DNA from: Dyadobacter koreensis
Lineage (GTDB): Bacteria > Bacteroidota > Bacteroidia > Cytophagales > Spirosomataceae
Length of the DNA: 64,000 nucleotides
Assembly: GCF_900108855.1 (NCBI RefSeq)
Contig: NZ_FNXY01000004.1
Location: 310,001-374,000 of the forward strand
Reading direction: 5' to 3'
The notes under the pieces were generated by a model that was not told where the DNA came from, ran no database searches, and saw only the letters and a list, made by a program, of their open reading frames with translations. Shown in pieces: positions 7,563 to 16,900 of this stretch. How positions within the stretch are numbered: position 1 is the stretch's first letter; each line of letters starts with the position of its first letter. The translations under genes were made by a program, and so were the position numbers.

Positions 7563-8367
7563 TTCCGTTCTGCTGCCTGTTATTATATCGCTTATTACTT
7601 GCTGTGTCATCATGAGCTTCGTCTGGCTTTGGGCTAAAAAAGTCAAAAACGCCGGAATAGTAGATATTTTCTGGTCTTTTAATTTTCCTGTGATTGCGGT
7701 GATCGTATATTTTTTTTCTGATGGATTTCAGACGAGAAAAATTATACTCTCTGCGATGGTACTAATTTGGGGTGTAAGACTTGGCACACATCTGGGCAAA
7801 CGTGTACTAAGCCATTTGCATGAGGAAGAAGGCCGTTATGCGCAGCTTCGAAAAGATTGGGCTCCCATCGCAGATAAAAAGTTTTTCTGGTTTTTTCAGG
7901 CTCAGGCATTTTCCAATGTCTTGCTTGCAGCTCCGTTTTTCATTGTCACCCAGAACAAAGTTCAGGAATTATCAATATTTGAGTATATCGGTTTTTCGAT
8001 CTGGATATTTGCAATAATTGGCGAGGCGACTGCCGACTGGCAGCTTGATCTGTTCAAAGAAGATCCCGACAATAAAGGAAAGGTCTGCGAAACTGGTTTG
8101 TGGTATTATTCCCGTCATCCCAATTACTTTTTTGAATGGCTGATCTGGGTTTCTTATTTTGTTTTCTCACTTGGCTCACCGTATGGTTTGATTTCAGTGA
8201 CTAGCCCTGCGATCATTTTATACCTGCTGTTCAACGTGACCGGAATCCCAGCCACAGAACAACAATCTTTACGATCGAAAGGCGCACTGTATTCTGCTTA
8301 TCAAAAGTCCACCAGTGCGTTTTTCCCGTGGTTCAAGAAGAAAAATCAGATACCCCAGAAAATTTAG
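7555..8367 (+). CDS. DUF1295 / steroid 5-alpha-reductase-like membrane protein
   Basis: This 270-residue polytopic protein has six or seven membrane helices. The C-terminal half carries the hallmark of the steroid 5-alpha-reductase/isoprenylcysteine methyltransferase fold, GLWYYSRHPNYFFEWLIW (about residues 180-197). The family reduces double bonds with NADPH or methylates lipids. The substrate here is unknown. Given neighbours that methylate and oxidise acyl chains, I infer a reductase acting on an unsaturated lipid intermediate. It overlaps the DUF1475 gene upstream and precedes the methyltransferase gene by 72 bases. Confidence 0.82.
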   Translation: MSDSVLLPVIISLITCCVIMSFVWLWAKKVKNAGIVDIFWSFNFPVIAVIVYFFSDGFQTRKIILSAMVLIWGVRLGTHLGKRVLSHLHEEEGRYAQLRKDWAPIADKKFFWFFQAQAFSNVLLAAPFFIVTQNKVQELSIFEYIGFSIWIFAIIGEATADWQLDLFKEDPDNKGKVCETGLWYYSRHPNYFFEWLIWVSYFVFSLGSPYGLISVTSPAIILYLLFNVTGIPATEQQSLRSKGALYSAYQKSTSAFFPWFKKKNQIPQKI

Positions 8368-8439
8368 CTACTGACAAATCTATTTAAAAATTCATAGCGT
8401 ATATCGCTTAAACAACATTTTAACCCGCCTTATAAAACT

Positions 8440-9477
8440 ATGTGGTATGACAAGCTGCTGGAACAAAACCAGATTCCTGATTTTCTAATCCGGATGGGTA
8501 TTCGGAAATATTTGAAACAACGTTTGAAGGAGGAAGATAAGGGAAGCCAGGAAGCACAGCGCCAGCATCTTTTGAATTTTGTTGACATGCTGAAATCATC
8601 GCCAATAGCTGTGAATACCGCAGAAGCTAACGAGCAGCACTACGAGGTTCCCACCGAGTTTTATAAATATTGTCTGGGCAAAAATCTTAAATACTCGTGC
8701 GGTTTTTGGGAACCCGGTGTTACTGATATCGACACGTCTGAAAGAGATATGCTGGAAATAACCTGTCATAGGGCTGAACTGGAAAACGGACAGAACGTTC
8801 TCGAACTTGGCTGCGGCTGGGGTTCTTTATCCTTACACATGGCCGCCAAATATCCGAGTAGCTTATTTACGGCTGTTTCAAATTCTAAAACTCAAAAACA
8901 GCACATTGACCAGCAGGCTGCATTACTTAATATTACTAACCTGAAAGTGATCACTGCCGATATCAATGTTTTTGAAACTGATGAAAAATTTGACCGGGTA
9001 GTTTCAGTTGAGATGTTTGAACACATGCGTAATTACCAGCTGCTGATGAAAAAAGTGGCATCCTTCCTTGACGATAACGGAAAATTGTTTGTACATATAT
9101 TTACGCATAAAGAATACGCATATCTTTTTGAGGTAAAGGATGAAACCGATTGGATGAGCAAATACTTTTTCACGGGGGGCGTTATGCCAAGCAATGACCT
9201 TCTGCTTTATTTTAACGAAGATTTGCACGTGGAGAACCAGTGGCTTATAAATGGCACACACTATGCAAAAACTTCCGAAGCCTGGCTTTCAAATATGGAT
9301 AAACACCAGGCGAAAATCATGCCTCTGTTTGAACAAACCTATGGAAAAGAGCAGGCTTTGAAATGGTGGGTATACTGGCGGATCTTTTACATGTCCTGCG
9401 CCGAATTATGGAATTTTGAGGATGGAAATGAGTGGATGGTAAGCCATTATCTTTTCTTTAAAGTGCCTGCGATATGA
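8440..9477 (+). CDS. CFA-synthase superfamily methyltransferase, coclaurine-N-methyltransferase-like
   Basis: This 345-residue SAM-dependent methyltransferase has motif I VLELGCGWGSLSLH (about residues 124-137), the acceptor-region motif HYEVPTEFY and a VEMFEHM segment. The order and spacing of HYEVP..FY, LKYSCGFW, VEMFEHM, DDWM-like and EWMVSH-type elements resembles plant coclaurine N-methyltransferases more than classical E. coli Cfa. That comparison is from memory of the family. The classical CFA synthase is the last gene of this cluster, so the two probably act on different substrates. Its stop overlaps the next start by 4 bases (ATGA). Confidence 0.85.
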   Translation: MWYDKLLEQNQIPDFLIRMGIRKYLKQRLKEEDKGSQEAQRQHLLNFVDMLKSSPIAVNTAEANEQHYEVPTEFYKYCLGKNLKYSCGFWEPGVTDIDTSERDMLEITCHRAELENGQNVLELGCGWGSLSLHMAAKYPSSLFTAVSNSKTQKQHIDQQAALLNITNLKVITADINVFETDEKFDRVVSVEMFEHMRNYQLLMKKVASFLDDNGKLFVHIFTHKEYAYLFEVKDETDWMSKYFFTGGVMPSNDLLLYFNEDLHVENQWLINGTHYAKTSEAWLSNMDKHQAKIMPLFEQTYGKEQALKWWVYWRIFYMSCAELWNFEDGNEWMVSHYLFFKVPAI

Positions 9478-10598
9478 TCAATATCGTCTCAACTGTTATA
9501 CTTTTTTTAGTCTCTCTGCTGGCTGTTCTGCCTGCTCCGGCTTTTTATCTCTGGCTGTTGGCAATTGCGGTTGACGAATATCCTTGGATCTTTGTACTGC
9601 TGACGCTTGCTATCATAGTAGTTAATCTAAAATCCAAAACATTTCCTTTAGCAACAGCTGCAATTTCGCTGATTTCGGTGCTGCTTTTTTTATCAACCAA
9701 CGTGCGCGCCTATTTCATTGGTCGTGACCTGGAATCAGAGCTGACGGCAGCCTTCGGGGCTTTTGATCCGGATATTGATAGCCCTTATGCACCAACTAGG
9801 CAGCTAGCCGGGAATATCCGAGTTCCGTATAACCCTATGGGTTATAAAAAAAACGGGGCAAAAACATTGATTCTAAACTTTTACCCCGCTCAGAAAAAAG
9901 GAGACAGACCGTGCGTAGTGGTGATTCACGGAGGTTCGTGGAAAAGCGGAGATAATCAGCAGCTTCCGGAACTGAATGAATATCTGGCGCTGAAAGGATA
10001 CCATGTGGCGGCGATAAATTACCGTTTGGCTCCTGATTTTCAAAGTCCCGCGCCCGTTGAGGACGTTGCGGATGCATTGTTTTTTTTGAAAAATAAAGCA
10101 ACTGAACTAAATATAGATACAACAAATTTTATCATTCTTGGCCGTTCTGCCGGCGCCCAGATTGCATTACTATCAGCATACACATTGCATGATCCCGCTA
10201 TAAAGGGTGTCATTGATTTTTACGGACCAGCGGATATGGTTTGGGGGTACTCGTTGCCGTCGAATCCCCTGATTATGGATTCACGGAAAGTGATGGAAGA
10301 TTATCTGGGAGGTACCTATCAGGCACATCCTGAAAATTATAAAAGAAGCTCCCCTCTTTTGTTTGTCTCCGATCATTCGCCTCCAACTTTATTGATCCAT
10401 GGGAAAAACGATGTCCTGGTTGCATATGAACATAGCCAGAGATTAAATATTAAACTTGAAGAACATAAAATTAAGCACTATCTGCTCACAATTCCGTGGG
10501 CCACACACGCATTTGATTATAATTTAAACGGTCCTGGCGGGCAGCTCTCGACCTACGCCGTGATGTACTTTCTCAAATCAGTAACACAACATTCATGA
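9474..10598 (+). CDS. Membrane-anchored alpha/beta hydrolase (HSL/BD-FAE type)
   Basis: This 374-residue protein has an N-terminal part with about three membrane helices (residues 5-90), then an alpha/beta-hydrolase domain. The oxyanion loop HGGSW, the nucleophile elbow GRSAG, an acid-containing loop LIHGKNDVLV and the histidine in WATHAFDY give a complete Ser-Asp-His triad. This suggests an esterase or lipase working at the membrane, perhaps releasing or editing acyl chains made by its neighbours. It is translationally coupled on both sides by 4-base overlaps. Confidence 0.85.
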   Translation: MINIVSTVILFLVSLLAVLPAPAFYLWLLAIAVDEYPWIFVLLTLAIIVVNLKSKTFPLATAAISLISVLLFLSTNVRAYFIGRDLESELTAAFGAFDPDIDSPYAPTRQLAGNIRVPYNPMGYKKNGAKTLILNFYPAQKKGDRPCVVVIHGGSWKSGDNQQLPELNEYLALKGYHVAAINYRLAPDFQSPAPVEDVADALFFLKNKATELNIDTTNFIILGRSAGAQIALLSAYTLHDPAIKGVIDFYGPADMVWGYSLPSNPLIMDSRKVMEDYLGGTYQAHPENYKRSSPLLFVSDHSPPTLLIHGKNDVLVAYEHSQRLNIKLEEHKIKHYLLTIPWATHAFDYNLNGPGGQLSTYAVMYFLKSVTQHS

Positions 10599-11872
10599 AA
10601 AAAACAGCAATAATCGGCACCGGAATTGCAGGAATGGGATGTGGCCATTTTCTGCATAAAACAGATGACATAACGCTTTTCGAGCAAAATGACTATATCG
10701 GCGGGCATACAAACACCGTGACCGTAGATGAAGATGGAAAGTCTGTTTTTGTTGATACCGGTTTCATGGTTTTTAATTACGAAACCTATCCAAACCTGAC
10801 TAAACTTTTTAACGAAATAAATGCGCCGGTCAAAACAACGGATATGTCGTTCAGCGTCCAGCATAAGCCTTCTGGTCTGGAATACAGCGGTTCCAGCCTT
10901 AATCATTTATTTGCACAACGGAAAAACATTTTCAGTCTGAAATACTTGAAAATGCTCGCAGAGATTTCCAGGTTCAACACGGAAAGTATACGAATTCTCG
11001 ACGATCCGCATTATCAGAATTATTCGGTCGGCGATTACATCCGGGAGCTCAGATTCAGTGATGATATGTTATGGAAATATCTGGTTCCGATGAGCTCCGC
11101 CGTCTGGTCGACACCAATGAAAGAAATGTTGGATTTCCCGGCGGTGACGTTAATTCGTTTTTTCAAAAACCACGGTTTCCTTGGATTAAACACACAACAC
11201 CAGTGGTATACGCTCGACAAAGGCAGCCAGTCATACCGTGAAATACTGATTCGGCCTTTTAAGGAAAAAATTCATACGAATCGCCGCGCAGTTAAAATAA
11301 GACGTGAAAATGGGAAAGTAAACGTGCTGGCATCTGACGGAACCAGTGAGGTTTTCGACCGGGTTATTATCGCCAGTCATGCCGACCAGGCCCTGGCAAT
11401 GCTTGAAAATCCGACAAATCTCGAAACGAGTGTTCTTGCGAAATTCAAGTACCAATATAATAAAGCCGTTCTTCACACAGATGAATTTGTCATGCCAGAT
11501 GCCCGACTTGCGTGGAGCAGCTGGAATTACCGCATTGCTCCTAACAACCGTTATGAGAACGTCCCAAGCACCGTTTACTGGATGAATTTGCTGCAGAATG
11601 TATCGAAAAAGCGAAATTATTTTGTTTCAATTAATCCGCAGGACGACCTGAACGAAAAGAAGATTATTAAAGAAATAGATTACCATCATCCGTTATTCGA
11701 CGTTCCCGCAATTCATGCACAAAGCAGTTTGAAATTTCTGAACGAAACGGGCCCTGTTTATTTCTGTGGCAGTTATTTCAAATATGGCTTCCACGAAGAC
11801 GCCTTCAAAAGCGCCGTCGATCTGTGTAAAAACCTGAAAGAGTCAAAAAGTTTAATTGAACCAATCTATTAA
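10595..11872 (+). CDS. FAD-dependent amine-oxidase-like oxidoreductase
   Basis: This 425-residue flavoprotein opens with the FAD-binding motif IIGTGIAGMGCGHFL (GxGxxG, residues 5-19) and a conserved glutamate (LFEQN). GGHTNTV follows, as usual in the flavin amine oxidase/desaturase group. The C-terminus has the second FAD contact YFCGSYFKYGFHEDA. Proteins of this subgroup are commonly encoded next to DUF1365 and CFA-like methyltransferase genes, as here. In proteobacteria such sets are tied to unusual fatty acids and singlet-oxygen responses, so an acyl-chain desaturation or oxidation is inferred. It overlaps the hydrolase gene by 4 bases. Confidence 0.85.
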   Translation: MKKTAIIGTGIAGMGCGHFLHKTDDITLFEQNDYIGGHTNTVTVDEDGKSVFVDTGFMVFNYETYPNLTKLFNEINAPVKTTDMSFSVQHKPSGLEYSGSSLNHLFAQRKNIFSLKYLKMLAEISRFNTESIRILDDPHYQNYSVGDYIRELRFSDDMLWKYLVPMSSAVWSTPMKEMLDFPAVTLIRFFKNHGFLGLNTQHQWYTLDKGSQSYREILIRPFKEKIHTNRRAVKIRRENGKVNVLASDGTSEVFDRVIIASHADQALAMLENPTNLETSVLAKFKYQYNKAVLHTDEFVMPDARLAWSSWNYRIAPNNRYENVPSTVYWMNLLQNVSKKRNYFVSINPQDDLNEKKIIKEIDYHHPLFDVPAIHAQSSLKFLNETGPVYFCGSYFKYGFHEDAFKSAVDLCKNLKESKSLIEPIY

Positions 11873-11895
11873 AATCATTTCGTCGTATATGGGTC

Positions 11896-12708
11896 ATGAA
11901 CCTTGAAACAATACATTCCTGCTTGTATAAAGCGCGTGTGACACATCACAGGCTTCATCCAAAAAAACATAAATTTCACTACAATATTTTTATGTTTTAT
12001 CTGGATCTTGATGAGCTTGATTTTATTGCCCAAAAGTTAAGGTGGCTAAGCCGAAATCGCTTTAATCTTTTCAATTTCCGCGATGCTGATCATCTTGAAT
12101 TACCAAGAGAAAAGCCCGATAAGTCAAAAAAGATAAGAGAACATATCACAACGTACCTGGCGGAACACGGAGTGAATATTGGCCACGGACGTATTATGTT
12201 GCTTACCAATTTATGTACGCTTGGATATCAGTTCAATCCGGTTTCATTTTACGTCTGTTATGATGAGCATGAAAATCCAGTCTGTTCCATTGCTGAGGTT
12301 TGTAACACGTTCAAGGAAATGAAAGCTTATTTTCTTGGAAATGAAACACTTATAGCTGATAAATTTCATTTAAATACGTTCAAGAATTTCTATGTTTCGC
12401 CCTTTATCGATCTGGATTGTTATTTCGATTTTAATATAAAAATACCTGACAAACAGTTGAATATTGCAGTAAATGACTACAATGAAAACGGCGAGCTGTT
12501 TTTTTTAAGTAACCTTAAAGGAAGACGCGAAGCACTGACGGATAAAAATATGATCCGCTATTTTTTCAGTATCCCGATGATTACCATGCAGATAACATGG
12601 CTGATTCACTGGCAGGCTTTCAAGATTTGGACAAAAAAAATAGCATTTCGAAAAAAAGCAGATAACCCGGAACTACAAACTGATGTTTTCCGGTCGTACA
12701 GTTCCTAA
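11896..12708 (+). CDS. DUF1365 family protein
   Basis: This 270-residue protein matches DUF1365 through its N-terminal HSCLYKARVTHHRLHPKKH, the central LCTLGYQFNPVSFYVCYD and the following AEVCNTF. The function is unknown, and it is very commonly found between an FAD oxidoreductase gene and a CFA-type methyltransferase gene, exactly as here. There is no signal peptide; a hydrophobic stretch near the C-terminus may contact the membrane. Gaps of 23 bases on each side put it in the same transcript. Confidence 0.88.
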   Translation: MNLETIHSCLYKARVTHHRLHPKKHKFHYNIFMFYLDLDELDFIAQKLRWLSRNRFNLFNFRDADHLELPREKPDKSKKIREHITTYLAEHGVNIGHGRIMLLTNLCTLGYQFNPVSFYVCYDEHENPVCSIAEVCNTFKEMKAYFLGNETLIADKFHLNTFKNFYVSPFIDLDCYFDFNIKIPDKQLNIAVNDYNENGELFFLSNLKGRREALTDKNMIRYFFSIPMITMQITWLIHWQAFKIWTKKIAFRKKADNPELQTDVFRSYSS

Positions 12709-12731
12709 TTGCCAAGACACCCATTTTTACG

Positions 12732-13994
12732 ATGCTAAAAACCCGCTCAGAACTCAACCAAACATCACAGGCGGCTGAAAAACCAGGTTTATATCAGCAA
12801 CTGGTATTCAGGCAGCTTAGGCAAATGCATTTTGGCAGGCTGAAATTAACATTGCCTGACGGACAGACATATTCTTTTGGTGATGGAATAAACCCTGTTT
12901 ATGCTTCCGTCAGCATTACTCATAAAGATTTTTTTAAAAAACTGATATTGTTCGGAGATATCGGATTCGGAGAGGCTTATGTGGAAGGTCTTTGGGAAAC
13001 GGATAACATTACGCTCGTAATTTCGTGGGTACTTTTAAATATTGAAAATGCGCCAAATGTTTCGGGAAGCAAATCTCAAACATTTGCATTGAACATTTTG
13101 CGCGTCTGGAACAGAGTGACGCATCATTTACGATCCAATACGCTGGCCGGTTCGAGGAAAAACATATCGGAGCATTACGATTTGAACAACGAATTTTTCG
13201 CCACATTTCTTGATAAAACGATGACGTATTCGAGTGGTTACTTCAAGCGTGAAGATATGAAACTCGAAGAAGCACAGTTTGAAAAATATGATCGTCTTTG
13301 CCAAAAATTAAATTTGCGGCCTTCGGATCATGTACTGGAAATCGGGAGCGGCTGGGGTGGAAATGCTATTTTTATGGCAAAAAATTATGGATGCAAAGTG
13401 ACTTCTCTTACACTTTCAGTTGAACAACAAAAATTAGCAGAAGAACGTATAGCGCAGGCCGGGTTGACGGAACGGATACAAATTTTGCTTATGGATTATC
13501 GTCATATTGGAGGTTCATTTGATAAAATAGTCTCGATAGAAATGCTGGAAGCAGTTGGCCATCAATACCTTGATTCCTATTTCCAGAAATGTAATTCTTT
13601 GTTAAAAAAAGACGGGATACTTGCAATACAGGTAATCACATGTCCGGATTCACGTTATACGAGTTTGAGGAAAAACGTCGACTGGATACAGAAATATATT
13701 TTCCCGGGCTCTTTATTACCTTCGGTTTCGGCTATTAACCAGTCCGTTAACCGGACTGGCGACATGAGCCTTATGGATTTGAAAGAATTTGGTTTGCACT
13801 ATGCATACACTTTAAAAGCTTGGCTCGACAAATTCAATGATAGTCTGCCTGAAATTAAAAGTCTAGGCTATGACGATCAGTTTATTCGGAAATGGACTTA
13901 CTATTTGTGCTATTGTGAAGCTGCATTTGCCATGCGGAACATCAGCGTTATGCAGCTCGTTTACAGCCGACCAAATAACACCAATTTTTTATAA
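12732..13994 (+). CDS. cfa: Cyclopropane-fatty-acyl-phospholipid synthase family protein
   Basis: This 420-residue SAM-dependent methyltransferase is of the classical CFA synthase type, which puts a methylene or methyl group on unsaturated acyl chains of membrane phospholipids. It shows the acyl-binding motif EHYDLNNEFF, the SAM loop VLEIGSGWGGNA, the active-site region VSIEMLEAVG and the C-terminal YYLCYCEAAFAMRNI, whose Cys corresponds to the catalytic-region Cys of E. coli Cfa. It is the last gene of the lipid cluster and is followed directly by a hairpin. Whether it makes cyclopropane or branched-methyl products cannot be read from the sequence. Confidence 0.9.
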   Translation: MLKTRSELNQTSQAAEKPGLYQQLVFRQLRQMHFGRLKLTLPDGQTYSFGDGINPVYASVSITHKDFFKKLILFGDIGFGEAYVEGLWETDNITLVISWVLLNIENAPNVSGSKSQTFALNILRVWNRVTHHLRSNTLAGSRKNISEHYDLNNEFFATFLDKTMTYSSGYFKREDMKLEEAQFEKYDRLCQKLNLRPSDHVLEIGSGWGGNAIFMAKNYGCKVTSLTLSVEQQKLAEERIAQAGLTERIQILLMDYRHIGGSFDKIVSIEMLEAVGHQYLDSYFQKCNSLLKKDGILAIQVITCPDSRYTSLRKNVDWIQKYIFPGSLLPSVSAINQSVNRTGDMSLMDLKEFGLHYAYTLKAWLDKFNDSLPEIKSLGYDDQFIRKWTYYLCYCEAAFAMRNISVMQLVYSRPNNTNFL

Positions 13995-14026
13995 AAAAAC
14001 GCCCGCTGATCTTTATAGCGGGCGTT
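13991..14026 (-). terminator. Terminator, mainly for the minus-strand lipoprotein gene
   Basis: AACGCCCGCT (13998-14007) pairs with AGCGGGCGTT (14017-14026). On the minus strand the stem is followed by seven T's, so it is a canonical terminator for the gene that ends at 14053. The hairpin may also slow transcription leaving the lipid cluster. Confidence 0.85.
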
Positions 14027-14052
14027 GGAGTCAAAAGACTGTAAACAAAAAA

Positions 14053-14823
14053 TCAACCATTTCCGCGTGCAAGCTGAACCAGAAGTCTGATATCTACGCC
14101 ACGATCATTTGAACCATAGCGGGAACCATATCCGCTGCCGGTACCAATGCCCACTCCCATTCCTCCGCCCATGCCAATTCCACCTCCCAGACCGATTCCG
14201 ATCCTTGGAGAAAAGCCAGACTGCGAGGATGCTCCGTCTATTTTAATGCTGATCCCAAGATTTGAGGATTCTTTTGGGTTCATGGCAATAAGACTGAAAG
14301 GGATAGCAATCTGTTCGGTAAGTTCACCATTTTTATCCATGCTGATATGCGATTTTATGCTTCCGTCAGCCTCCACAAGATTGATAAAACGCTGTCCTTG
14401 TTTATCTTTCCAAACGGCCTCCTTATTATACGAATCCATCAACAGGTTCAGTCCAAGGCTGTTCGGCAAATCGGTATCAAGTCTTTTTAAAGCTTTTCTG
14501 TCTTCTTTCATTACAACGGGAAACAGCAGTGAATAAGCCTCCTTCTTCTGGCCTTCGGGGCTGAACGAGACTTTCAAACCGCTACTCAAAATTTTCTGAA
14601 TTGTAGACGGGTCACGCGTCGTCATGGTCAGATATAAATAATGCTCGTCGTTAATTATGCCATATGCCAGTCTTGACTCCTGATCTTTCTGGTCTGGTTT
14701 AATTTCATCGACATACGAAAAAGGTGCATTCCACTTTGATTCATAAGGAATAGTCTTTGATGAACTACACCCCGCAAGTACCGCCAGGGCAAGGAGGAAC
14801 AAGCCATTTTTTTTACTTCTCAT
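14053..14823 (-). CDS. Lipoprotein with glycine-rich tail
   Basis: This 256-residue protein has a clear lipoprotein signal: MRSKKNGLFLLALAVLAGC, with lipobox LAGC and Cys at residue 19. ATG 14823 is preferred over the GTG at 14841, because it puts the basic MRSKK directly before the hydrophobic segment. The body resembles no family I know. The last 60 residues are a low-complexity region rich in Gly with Met, Ile, Tyr and Arg (for example GIGMGGGMGVGIGTGSG), then a conserved-looking VDIRLLVQLARG end. It is probably anchored to a membrane. The gene stands alone, downstream of the sensor operon. Confidence 0.7.
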   Translation of the reverse strand: MRSKKNGLFLLALAVLAGCSSSKTIPYESKWNAPFSYVDEIKPDQKDQESRLAYGIINDEHYLYLTMTTRDPSTIQKILSSGLKVSFSPEGQKKEAYSLLFPVVMKEDRKALKRLDTDLPNSLGLNLLMDSYNKEAVWKDKQGQRFINLVEADGSIKSHISMDKNGELTEQIAIPFSLIAMNPKESSNLGISIKIDGASSQSGFSPRIGIGLGGGIGMGGGMGVGIGTGSGYGSRYGSNDRGVDIRLLVQLARGNG

Positions 14824-14978
14824 CTTGCTATTTATAAACACTGAATTTCAATTATAATTAAACGAAATCACTTTCAAATCATTACGAATAATTACGAAAA
14901 TTCGTTGCATCTAATACTATTCTAATGAAAATTCATCGTCCCGCCTCTCAATTGCACATTCGCGATTTACGTAAATCA

Positions 14979-16898
14979 CTATACGGAAATCGACAATAAT
15001 TTTCCGATCTTCTCGTGTAATTTTACCGGCTCAAATGGCTTGGACAACGTGTCGTTCATGCCTGATTCTATTGCCTGCCGGAGATCTTCTTCCAGCACAG
15101 TAGCCGAAAGTGATAAAATCGGAGTAGAAACTTTCAGTTCTTTGCGTAGAAAACTGGCAGCCTGAAACCCATCCATTTCCGGCATACGGGTATCCATAAT
15201 GATTAAATCAAATTCTTCATTTTGCACAGCATCAACAGCCTCTTTCCCATTGACAACCAGCGTGGTATCAATCAGCCAGGTCGTTAAATACTTATTAATA
15301 AGCAATGAGTTTATATGATTATCTTCGGCAACCAAAACCTTTTTACCAAAGTAAGGAGTTAGACTTTTGAAGGAAACAATCGACTTTTTCTCCTGTTTTT
15401 GATTTGCATCCTTCAACATCACCGTGAAATAAAATTCACTCCCTTTCTGAAACTGACTGGCAACTTTCAGTTCGCTATCCATAAGTAAAACCAGTTTTTG
15501 CGAAATTGTCAGCCCCAATCCGGTTCCGCCATAATTATGCGATGTTTCCAAAGTTGCCTGGCCATAGGCCGAGAAAATTGCAGAAATCCTATCCTCAGAA
15601 ATTCCTATACCCGAATCTTCAACAGAGAATCTTACTTCATGTAAGTCTCCCGAAACGCCCATATGCTGAATTTTCAATTTCACATAACCGGCATGGGTGA
15701 ATTTTAATGCATTACCTACCAGATTCATGAGAATCTGATTGAGCCGCATCCCGTCAATCAGCATGCTGTCAGGTATTTCTTTGTCTACAGAAAGAGACAG
15801 CTGAAGTCTTTTTTCATCTGCTTTAAATCGCATAAGATCAACTATTCCTTTTCCTACAACGCTCAAATTCGTTGGTGTCGGAAGTATCGAGAACTTTCCT
15901 TCATCGATCTTTGAAATATCCAGGATATCGTTAAGAATATTAAGTAAAGAGCCTGATGAATGTAAAAGCATTTCGAGCAATTCGCGTTGCTGGCTATCGA
16001 GATCAGTTGCTTCCAAAAGATTTCCTATTCCGATGATCCCGTTTAACGGAGTTCTGATTTCGTGGCTCATATTTGCCAGAAAAGCTTCTTTGACTTTCCT
16101 TGACTTATCGGCGAGACTTCTGGCTTCAACCAACGCAAGCTCGTGAGCTTTGCGTTTTTCTATATCGTGGAGATTAATAAAGAGCAGCCTGTTTTTATAC
16201 ATAATCCGAAGCTCCAGCCAAACCGGCTGCCGGAATTTTCCGAAAAATTGATCTTCAACCACAATGGTATCTCCGCTCAGATAGGTCTGGTTGATCAAAA
16301 CACTTTGCAAACCAGAACGCATTGGCTCGACCAGCAAATCGAGCATCGAAATATTGATCAGTTTTTCAGGATCAAGATTGAGAATTGTTTTTACGGAGGG
16401 ATTTATGGATAAAATACGTCCTGAGTCTGCCTGAACCGTACAAATGATATCCGGAGAATTGGTTACAATGGTAGCATAATTTTCCAGCAATCTGTTTTTC
16501 TCTCTGATTTCCCTCTGACTTCTCGCAAGACGTATCAGAGAATCTACCTTCGCATTTGTGATGTAGGGGTCCAGAGGTTTGTATAAATAATCGATCGCAC
16601 CTGTTTTTAATCCACGAACCGCAAATGTCGTTTCCTTGGAAATAGCCGTCACGAACACGATTAATATCTCTCTCGTTTTAGGATTCGAAGCCAGCGTTTC
16701 TGCGAATTCAAAACCATCCATGCCGGGCATTTGAACATCAACCAGCGCAACAGCTATTTCGTTCTCCCAGACAATCCGAAGCGCTTCGTTCGGTGAAGTG
16801 GTAGCAAAAATCGTTATATCATCACGATTCAAAATCGCCTTCAGAGAAATCAAATTTTCCTCTCTGTCGTCCAGCAACAGAATTTTAGTATTTTCCAT
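14979..16898 (-). CDS. Hybrid signalling protein: REC-PAS-HisKA-HATPase-REC
   Basis: This 639-residue cytosolic protein begins with a receiver domain (residues 1-125, phospho-acceptor Asp in VALVDVQMPGMDG) and then a PAS domain (about 140-250). The dimerisation/phospho-acceptor helix is FLANMSHEIRTPLNGI (about 275-290), and the ATPase domain shows the N-box NLVGNALKFT and the G-box GTGLGLTIS. A second receiver follows (about 515-635, Asp in LIIMDTRMPEMDG). It lies 2 bases after cheB and is the last gene of the four-gene operon that begins with another hybrid kinase. There are no membrane helices, so its input may come from the upstream kinase by phosphotransfer to the N-terminal receiver. Confidence 0.9.
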   Translation of the reverse strand: MENTKILLLDDREENLISLKAILNRDDITIFATTSPNEALRIVWENEIAVALVDVQMPGMDGFEFAETLASNPKTREILIVFVTAISKETTFAVRGLKTGAIDYLYKPLDPYITNAKVDSLIRLARSQREIREKNRLLENYATIVTNSPDIICTVQADSGRILSINPSVKTILNLDPEKLINISMLDLLVEPMRSGLQSVLINQTYLSGDTIVVEDQFFGKFRQPVWLELRIMYKNRLLFINLHDIEKRKAHELALVEARSLADKSRKVKEAFLANMSHEIRTPLNGIIGIGNLLEATDLDSQQRELLEMLLHSSGSLLNILNDILDISKIDEGKFSILPTPTNLSVVGKGIVDLMRFKADEKRLQLSLSVDKEIPDSMLIDGMRLNQILMNLVGNALKFTHAGYVKLKIQHMGVSGDLHEVRFSVEDSGIGISEDRISAIFSAYGQATLETSHNYGGTGLGLTISQKLVLLMDSELKVASQFQKGSEFYFTVMLKDANQKQEKKSIVSFKSLTPYFGKKVLVAEDNHINSLLINKYLTTWLIDTTLVVNGKEAVDAVQNEEFDLIIMDTRMPEMDGFQAASFLRKELKVSTPILSLSATVLEEDLRQAIESGMNDTLSKPFEPVKLHEKIGKLLSISV

Positions 16899-16900
16899 AT

